Shown piece by piece: positions 15,243-18,969 of a stretch of DNA of 18,969 nt. Location of the stretch: contig JBMNNU010000028.1 of assembly GCA_050942695.1 (NCBI GenBank), positions 1-18,969 of the forward strand. Reading direction: 5' to 3'. The position numbers and the translations under genes are program-made. Each line of letters starts with the position of its first letter. Position 1 is the first letter of the stretch. The notes below the pieces were generated by a model, which made no database searches, had not been told where the DNA came from, and saw only the letters and a list, made by a program, of their open reading frames with translations. Source of the DNA: JBMNNU01 sp050942695. GTDB taxonomy: Bacteria > Chloroflexota > UBA6077.

Positions 15243-16166
15243 TCAGCGCGGTCGCTTTAGCGCCGCGCTCTCGGCTTCTGGGGTAGTCGGACGCATCCTG
15301 TGCGCCAGCGCGTTGAAAGCGAGCGCTGCCGCGGTGGGGCGGACGTCTTTGCGGGAAACGATGCTGATCTCTCTTTCCAGCAGCAACCCCTCCACAGAGA
15401 TGGCTTTCAATAGGCCTTGGCGTAGCTCCCATTCCACACCATATCCTGAGACGGCTGCGACCCCCAAACCCGCCATCACTCCCCGTTTGATCGCCTCGCA
15501 GCCGGCGAGCTCCATGGTGCTTCTAGGGCGAAACCCATGGCGGATCATGGCGTCCTCCAGGACCCTTCTGGTGCCGGAGCCGGCTTCTCGTAGTAGCCAA
15601 CGCTCGGTTTGCAACTGGTCCAGGGTAATCATGCCGTCGGAAGCTAATGGGTGCGAAGAGGGGGCTACGATCACCAGTCGGTCTTGAACGTAGGGGATCG
15701 ACTGCAGGCCGGGCTGGAATCCCATGCCCACGAAACCCAGGTCCAGTTCACCAGCCAGCACTCGAGTCTCTACCTCGCGGCTGTTGGCAACGAGCAAACT
15801 TACCTCTACCCCAGGATACGACTCCTGAAAGGCAGCGACGATGGGCGGTAGGAGGTAGACGCCGGGGGTGCTAGAGGCCCCTATCCGCAAAAAGCCTCTT
15901 TCCAGCTTTGCTTCTTTTGCCAGCGCCTGGGCTAGCTCCTCCTCCACATCGAACAGCCTCTGGGCGTAGCTGAATACTGTGCGGCCGGTCTCCGTGAGGA
16001 AGACCCGGTTACCTGCCTGTCCCAGAAGCTGGACTCCAAGCTCCTTCTCCAGAGCTGCAACGTGCCGGGAGACGGCGGGCTGGCTGATAAGGAGGTCCTC
16101 CGCCGCGCGCGAGTACGATAGGCGCCGGGCGACGGCCAGGAAGATCTTCAGTCGATACAGATTCAT
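15243..16166 (-). CDS. LysR-type transcriptional regulator (CysL/CbbR-like subgroup)
   Basis: A 307-aa regulator with an N-terminal winged helix-turn-helix (about 1-60; SYSRAAEDLLISQPAVSRHV is the recognition region), a linker helix, and a type-2 periplasmic-binding-like effector domain (about 88-295; FLRIGASSTPGVYLLPPIVAAF). The general look is of the CysL/CbbR group, often tied to sulfur, selenium or carbon metabolism; the effector is unknown. It is divergent from the CGGC-domain gene and upstream of the permease, so either may be a target. A perfect palindrome sits at 16181-16197 just before its start, suggesting autoregulation. Its own Shine-Dalgarno is poor. Confidence 0.92.
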   Translation of the reverse strand: MNLYRLKIFLAVARRLSYSRAAEDLLISQPAVSRHVAALEKELGVQLLGQAGNRVFLTETGRTVFSYAQRLFDVEEELAQALAKEAKLERGFLRIGASSTPGVYLLPPIVAAFQESYPGVEVSLLVANSREVETRVLAGELDLGFVGMGFQPGLQSIPYVQDRLVIVAPSSHPLASDGMITLDQLQTERWLLREAGSGTRRVLEDAMIRHGFRPRSTMELAGCEAIKRGVMAGLGVAAVSGYGVEWELRQGLLKAISVEGLLLEREISIVSRKDVRPTAAALAFNALAHRMRPTTPEAESAALKRPR

Positions 16167-16180
16167 AGCTATAACTCAAC

Positions 16181-16220
16181 TGAATAGCTTCTATTCAATA
16201 TCGGCAGTGGCATTATAGCA
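16181..16220 (-). promoter_or_regulatory. LysR promoter (extended -10) with palindromic operator
   Basis: On the minus strand an extended -10, TGCTATAAT, spans 16220-16212. The perfect 7-bp inverted repeat TGAATAG-CTT-CTATTCA at 16181-16197 lies just downstream of the expected transcription start, where LysR binding would repress. No good -35 is seen, consistent with an extended -10. Confidence 0.6.
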
Positions 16221-16347
16221 CTACCGTTGGTAGGCTCTATCCGCAATGGCACTGACAGGATATGGCCGCGCACGCCTACAAGGCCAACACCATACAGAGA
16301 AAACGTGATTCATAAGGTACTGGAATAAGTGGGAGGCGTGATAACAA

Positions 16348-16680
16348 ATGCAAAAAGTTGGGATTATTCGATGTCAACAAACGGAGGATATCTGCCCTGG
16401 CAACACCGATTTTAAGGTAGCAAAGGAGGGAAAACTGGCATTTCAAGAGACTGGCCCAGTTGAGATCGTCGGGTTCGTCTCCTGCGGCGGTTGTCCAGGT
16501 AAGCGAGCGGTCGCCAGGGCGAAACTGATGGTAGATAGAGGCGCTGAAGCTATCGTCTTCGCCTCATGCATCAGCAGGGGAAACCCAATAGGCTTTCCAT
16601 GTCCTCACTTCGAAAACATAAGAGATGCGGTAGCCAGGCAGTTGGAAGGCAAGGTCCCGGTAATAGAGTGGACGCACTGA
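16348..16680 (+). CDS. CGGC domain-containing putative metal-binding protein
   Basis: A 110-aa soluble protein with six cysteines: Cys9, Cys16, the signature CGGC at 46-49 (FVSCGGCPGK), Cys74 and Cys85. This is the CGGC domain family (PF08821 as I recall), described only as a putative metal-binding region; the biochemical role is not established. The full domain is present at normal length. GGGAGG lies about 11 nt before the ATG, slightly far but usable. It is divergent from LysR and convergent with the CHR transporter operon, and is likely part of the same metal/thiol-related neighbourhood. Confidence 0.85.
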   Translation: MQKVGIIRCQQTEDICPGNTDFKVAKEGKLAFQETGPVEIVGFVSCGGCPGKRAVARAKLMVDRGAEAIVFASCISRGNPIGFPCPHFENIRDAVARQLEGKVPVIEWTH

Positions 16681-16765
16681 CAGGACCGATGTAGGACAAT
16701 ATCCTCGATTACCGGGATCGACTGCGAACCGCACGCTTAGAAATCAGCTTCCTGTGGACCACCCA

Positions 16766-17275
16766 CTACATCAGCAGGTAACCGGCGAAGCCGGCCGCTA
16801 CGATGACCAGGGCAGCATCGATCTTGAATCTGACGATAGCTATCAGGCAGGCAACTGCTAAAATGCCCGTCCAGAGATCTATTATCGAAGCCCGAGCGAT
16901 CGTGAAGCCTGCCGCCAGGATCATCCCCACCACCGCTGGCCCAACACCCCTCAGGAAGGCCCGTACCCTTAGGTTACCTTTCAGTCGGTGGAGTTGGTGA
17001 GCTGCGGCGATGCTGTAAAAGAATGTAGGGAGTGAGATGGACCCCATCGCCAGGACGGCTCCCAGAATCCCCGCCACCTTGTAGCCGATGAATACTGAAG
17101 ATATGACGATAGGGCCCGGCGTGATCTGTCCAATCGCTATGGCATCTACGAACTCCCGATGTGTTAGCCATCCAAAGGTATTGACGGCGTCCTGCTCCAT
17201 GAAGGGGATCATCACCATGCCGCCGCCGAAGGTGAAAGCCCCGATCTTCAGAAAGGTTAGGATCAGTTCCAACAT
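16766..17275 (-). CDS. CHR-family (chromate) transporter, second subunit
   Basis: A 169-aa membrane protein forming one CHR domain. The family motifs are FGGGMVMIPFMEQD (about 17-30) and GQITPGPIVISSVFIGY (about 49-65), followed by four to five further hydrophobic segments. CHR proteins export chromate or take up related oxyanions such as sulfate; substrates of many members are untested. Its ATG overlaps the stop of the partner gene (TGATG), so the two are translationally coupled. As a short-chain CHR protein it should assemble with the other half, equivalent to one full-length ChrA. Confidence 0.9.
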   Translation of the reverse strand: MLELILTFLKIGAFTFGGGMVMIPFMEQDAVNTFGWLTHREFVDAIAIGQITPGPIVISSVFIGYKVAGILGAVLAMGSISLPTFFYSIAAAHQLHRLKGNLRVRAFLRGVGPAVVGMILAAGFTIARASIIDLWTGILAVACLIAIVRFKIDAALVIVAAGFAGYLLM

Positions 17276-17901
17276 CAGCGGGCATCCCCCTTCATCGGCC
17301 TTACGCCGGCCTTCTTCTTACTCATCGGAAAGTCCGATGGCTTCCGAAATAGAGCTAACCCTGCCAGTCCCGCCATAATAACCAGAAGGACGACGTTAAC
17401 CTGCAACAACAGCAGCGCCAACAAAGCGGCCGCCATAAGAATGGCCGAGCGAATATCCTTCAGATGAGGTTTACCCATTCGCCAAGCGGCCGATAGGATG
17501 ACTGCGACCACCGCTGCGCCTAGCCCCTTGAGGACGCCCGATACCTGTGGAATGCCCCCATACTGCACGTAAAGGAGGGTGAGGGCTAGCATAAGCAGAA
17601 AGGATGGAAGGATGAATGATACCCAGGAGACTATAGCGCCGGGCCATCCCCTCAGCCGGTAGCCCATGTGAGTTATCGCATCTACCGCAATAGGGCCGGG
17701 CATGATCTGCCCTACCACCACCGCCTCGTCGAATTCCTCCTGGCTGACCCATCGCCGTTTCTGTACATATTCCGTCTGTAAGAGAGCGAGCATCGGCATA
17801 GCCCCGCCGAAGCCGGTGGAACCCACCTTGAGTAGCACGCCAGCCATTTCCAACAGCCCAACGGATGCTGCCTCTGATTTGGTCTTTACCAGACTATCCA
17901 T
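17275..17901 (-). CDS. CHR-family (chromate) transporter, first subunit
   Basis: A 208-aa membrane protein with one CHR domain: FGGAMPMLALLQTEYV (about 32-47), then GQIMPGPIAVDAITHMGY (about 64-81), then several hydrophobic helices and a basic C-terminal tail with MSKKK. It corresponds to the N-terminal half of long ChrA and overlaps the second subunit by one base. AGGAAAATAA before the ATG is an acceptable ribosome site. It lies at the end of the arsR operon, 123 bp behind the Cys-rich gene, which suggests control by the ArsR regulator and a role in metal or oxyanion resistance. The actual ion is not shown by the sequence. Confidence 0.9.
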   Translation of the reverse strand: MDSLVKTKSEAASVGLLEMAGVLLKVGSTGFGGAMPMLALLQTEYVQKRRWVSQEEFDEAVVVGQIMPGPIAVDAITHMGYRLRGWPGAIVSWVSFILPSFLLMLALTLLYVQYGGIPQVSGVLKGLGAAVVAVILSAAWRMGKPHLKDIRSAILMAAALLALLLLQVNVVLLVIMAGLAGLALFRKPSDFPMSKKKAGVRPMKGDAR

Positions 17902-17928
17902 TTATTTTCCTGATTTGTTTGTAAGCGA

Positions 17929-18003
17929 CTAAGTTACCTTGTAGACAGCGCGAAACTAGCCGAAGTCGCGCACCAGATCGACGACATCGATAGCCTTGTT
18001 CAA
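17929..18003 (-). pseudogene. Remnant resembling the start of an ABC-transporter ATPase gene (or a 15-codon leader peptide)
   Basis: Behind AGGAAGAAG, a TTG at 18003 opens a 15-codon frame reading AIDVVDLVRDFG, then a TAG (17958-17956), then FRAVYKVT in the same frame before a second TAG (17931-17929). The pattern I/E-V-x-D-L-x-R-x-FG-x-F-x-AV is how ABC ATPase domains usually begin, ahead of Walker A. No Walker A or later motif follows, so only about 25 codons remain. An active short leader peptide is the alternative, given the good ribosome site and the downstream transporter gene. Confidence 0.4.
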
Positions 18004-18024
18004 TAGGCTTCTTCCTATTTGTTA

Positions 18025-18225
18025 TTAGAACTCTTCGGCTACCGACCCGCCCGGAACATCGTCGGAAGGGGTGTCACTGCAGCAGCATCCTCCGGCTGGG
18101 TGGTTACCGCAGCCGCAGTTGCCGTAGCTGCGCTTGTCGGGTTGAGGCTTGTCTTTGCACTCCTCTTTGCAGCAGGCCTGTCCACCGTGGTGGGCGAGTT
18201 CGCAGTTCTCTGAAGAGCCACACAT
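18025..18225 (-). CDS. 66-aa cysteine-rich protein, metallothionein-like candidate
   Basis: I do not recognise a family. The protein has ten cysteines in 66 residues (Cys2, 8, 18, 19, 23, 37, 39, 47, 48, 49) and three histidines (12, 13, 42). Clusters are ACCKEEC, NCGCGNH and GGCCCS, and the acidic C-terminal tail has no Cys. It has no signal peptide or membrane segment. A very good Shine-Dalgarno, GGGAGGA, stands 7 nt before the ATG, which supports real translation. It lies 64 bp behind an ArsR regulator and 123 bp before a CHR transporter on the same strand. By composition and context it may bind or buffer a soft metal, as metallothioneins do, but it does not show the SmtA/BmtA pattern as I remember it. 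This role is an inference. Confidence 0.75.
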   Translation of the reverse strand: MCGSSENCELAHHGGQACCKEECKDKPQPDKRSYGNCGCGNHPAGGCCCSDTPSDDVPGGSVAEEF

Positions 18226-18289
18226 TGTAGTTCCTCCCTGTTTTACTTTAGTTATCGCATAAGCACTAATATAGTTGACCGTAAAAAAG

Positions 18290-18601
18290 CTAGCCGGAAG
18301 CCGCTTTGGTTTCTGCTTTGCTCAGGGTTTCGCTTATCCGCTGCTGCCACTCGGCGAGGCGGTCGCGGTTAACCCGATAGTGGACGTAATAGCCTCTCCG
18401 CTCGTCGATGACCAGGCCCGCTGCCCTCAGCACCGCTAGGTGCTGGGACACGGCGGACTGGGTCACACCCAGTCTCTTCGCCAGAGCCCCGACGCATAAA
18501 GCGCCGTCGGTGCCCTGATTGGCAAGCAACAGCACCAGGCGAAGCCTGGTCTCGTCCGAGAGCGCCTTGAATATCCTGGCCAGATTCTTGACGTTGTCCA
18601 A
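18290..18601 (-). CDS. ArsR/SmtB-family transcriptional regulator
   Basis: A 103-aa winged helix-turn-helix repressor. FKALSDETRLRLVLLL (about 11-26) starts the fold, and ALAKRLGVTQSAVSQHLAVLRAAGLV (helices 3-5, about 39-64) holds the recognition helix, followed by the wing ERRGYYVHYRV. The usual arsenic-site ELCVCDL is here ALCVGAL: Cys36 is present but the second Cys is Gly38, so the classic thiolate pair is missing and the sensed signal is unclear. The start is TTG 18601 with GGGGGA 5-6 nt upstream. It leads a minus-strand operon with the Cys-rich protein and CHR transporter and likely represses it through the palindrome at 18621-18640. Confidence 0.9.
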   Translation of the reverse strand: MDNVKNLARIFKALSDETRLRLVLLLANQGTDGALCVGALAKRLGVTQSAVSQHLAVLRAAGLVIDERRGYYVHYRVNRDRLAEWQQRISETLSKAETKAASG

Positions 18602-18620
18602 CTATCCCCCAATCGCATCC

Positions 18621-18664
18621 ATATTAGCGAATGCGAATATACTGTACAGCTAATGAATTGTCAA
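18621..18664 (-). promoter_or_regulatory. ArsR operon promoter overlapped by an imperfect palindromic operator
   Basis: On the minus strand TTGACA (18664-18659) and TATATT (18641-18636) are spaced by 17 bp, a near-consensus promoter. ATATTAGCGAATGCGAATAT (18621-18640) is an 8-bp inverted repeat with one mismatch and a 4-bp centre, covering most of the -10 and the start point. That is a typical location for ArsR/SmtB operators. Confidence 0.75.
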
Positions 18665-18694
18665 TAGCAGTTACAGATCCTTAATCCGCAGATT

Positions 18695-18726
18695 CCCCCC
18701 CCCGTACATCACCTGGTGGGTGATGT
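18695..18726. repeat. C9 homopolymer followed by a perfect 8-bp hairpin
   Basis: Nine C lie at 18695-18703, then ACATCACC (18706-18713) pairs with GGTGATGT (18719-18726) around a 5-nt loop. It sits about 85 bp before a transposase-like start, so it may belong to the left end of an insertion sequence; the other end is outside the window. Confidence 0.45.
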
Positions 18727-18811
18727 GGGATAGTGAGAAGGAAAGGCCTTGGTTTCTGTGGGATGCGACTTCTGGGTAATCTCGGTACACTGATTGGGGA
18801 GGATGAGTGCC

Positions 18812-18969
18812 GTGAAAAAGAGCAAGACACTACCCAGGGGAATTGAGATCGGGTTTGAGGGTGGTCTTGAGGAGGAGATGACCGCCCATGCCGGAGTGGG
18901 GCTGCTGGTGGAGACCGGCCGACGAAGTGGGGTGATGGGAAAGGCGGATCGAGTGCTCCTTGCCAAGAA
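18812..18969 (+). CDS. Start of a probable DDE transposase (IS1380-like), cut by the window edge
   Basis: An open frame to the last base, about 52 codons. The stretch EMTAHAGVGLLVETGRRSGV followed by ADRVLL resembles the N-terminus of IS1380-type transposases (a T-A/S-H-A-G-hydrophobic block before the catalytic domain). No catalytic residue is yet visible, so the family is tentative. GGGGAGG at 18796-18802 touches an ATG at 18803 and is 9 nt from an in-frame GTG at 18812, so the GTG is the better start. It could also be another protein with a similar N-terminal helix. Confidence 0.5.
   Translation, partial: MKKSKTLPRGIEIGFEGGLEEEMTAHAGVGLLVETGRRSGVMGKADRVLLAK

Noticed and set aside
15118..15432. 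A 104-codon minus-strand frame overlapping the end of LysR
   Set aside because: It overlaps the intact LysR effector domain in another frame and runs through the palindromic repeat.
18019..18213. A hydrophobic 64-codon plus-strand frame opposite the Cys-rich gene
   Set aside because: It is the complement of Cys/Gly/His codons, starts with TTG and lacks a Shine-Dalgarno. The minus-strand gene has a strong one.

Overview
The window is bacterial chromosome of moderately high GC. The gene set (a soluble kinase with five GAF-like domains, a PgpH-type 7TM-HD protein followed by ybeY and a small diacylglycerol/undecaprenol kinase, a dTDP-rhamnose-4-epimerase-like SDR, a fabF-accB-fabH cluster, and degenerate 7-bp repeats between genes) points to Chloroflexota or another monoderm lineage. 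That assignment is an inference from gene content; no rRNA or tRNA is present to confirm it.

Left edge (1-1414): a minus-strand sugar-nucleotide epimerase runs off the window. Behind it is a 463-bp non-coding stretch holding a 130-bp MITE-like element with perfect 12-bp terminal inverted repeats and an 8-bp target duplication, probably inserted in decayed coding sequence. Plus-strand block 1 (1415-6048): a GAFx5-PAS-HisKA-HATPase kinase and two single-domain response regulators form a signalling operon that ends at a strong intrinsic terminator. Plus-strand block 2 (6149-9422): from a consensus promoter, pgpH-like, ybeY and dgkA, with a heptanucleotide-repeat tract between the last two. Plus-strand block 3 (9439-10192): an AbrB-type antitoxin and PIN toxin pair with its own promoter and candidate operator, ending convergently on fabH with overlapping stop codons.

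Minus-strand block (10189-16166): fabF, a second copy of the heptad repeat family, accB and fabH (fatty-acid initiation and elongation), then a GNAT acetyltransferase, an APC permease and a LysR regulator with a palindromic operator. Right end (16348-18969): a region of metal and thiol character. It holds a divergent CGGC-domain protein, a minus-strand operon of an ArsR regulator, an unrecognised 66-aa protein with ten cysteines and a two-gene CHR (chromate-type) transporter, a remnant that looks like the start of an ABC ATPase gene, and the start of a transposase at the window edge.

The most novel candidate is the arsR / Cys-rich protein / split chrA operon. It has a consensus promoter overlapped by an ArsR-type imperfect palindrome, and its small Cys/His protein could be a new metallothionein-like or metal-trafficking factor. 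All functions are read from sequence recognition alone; no database search was run.
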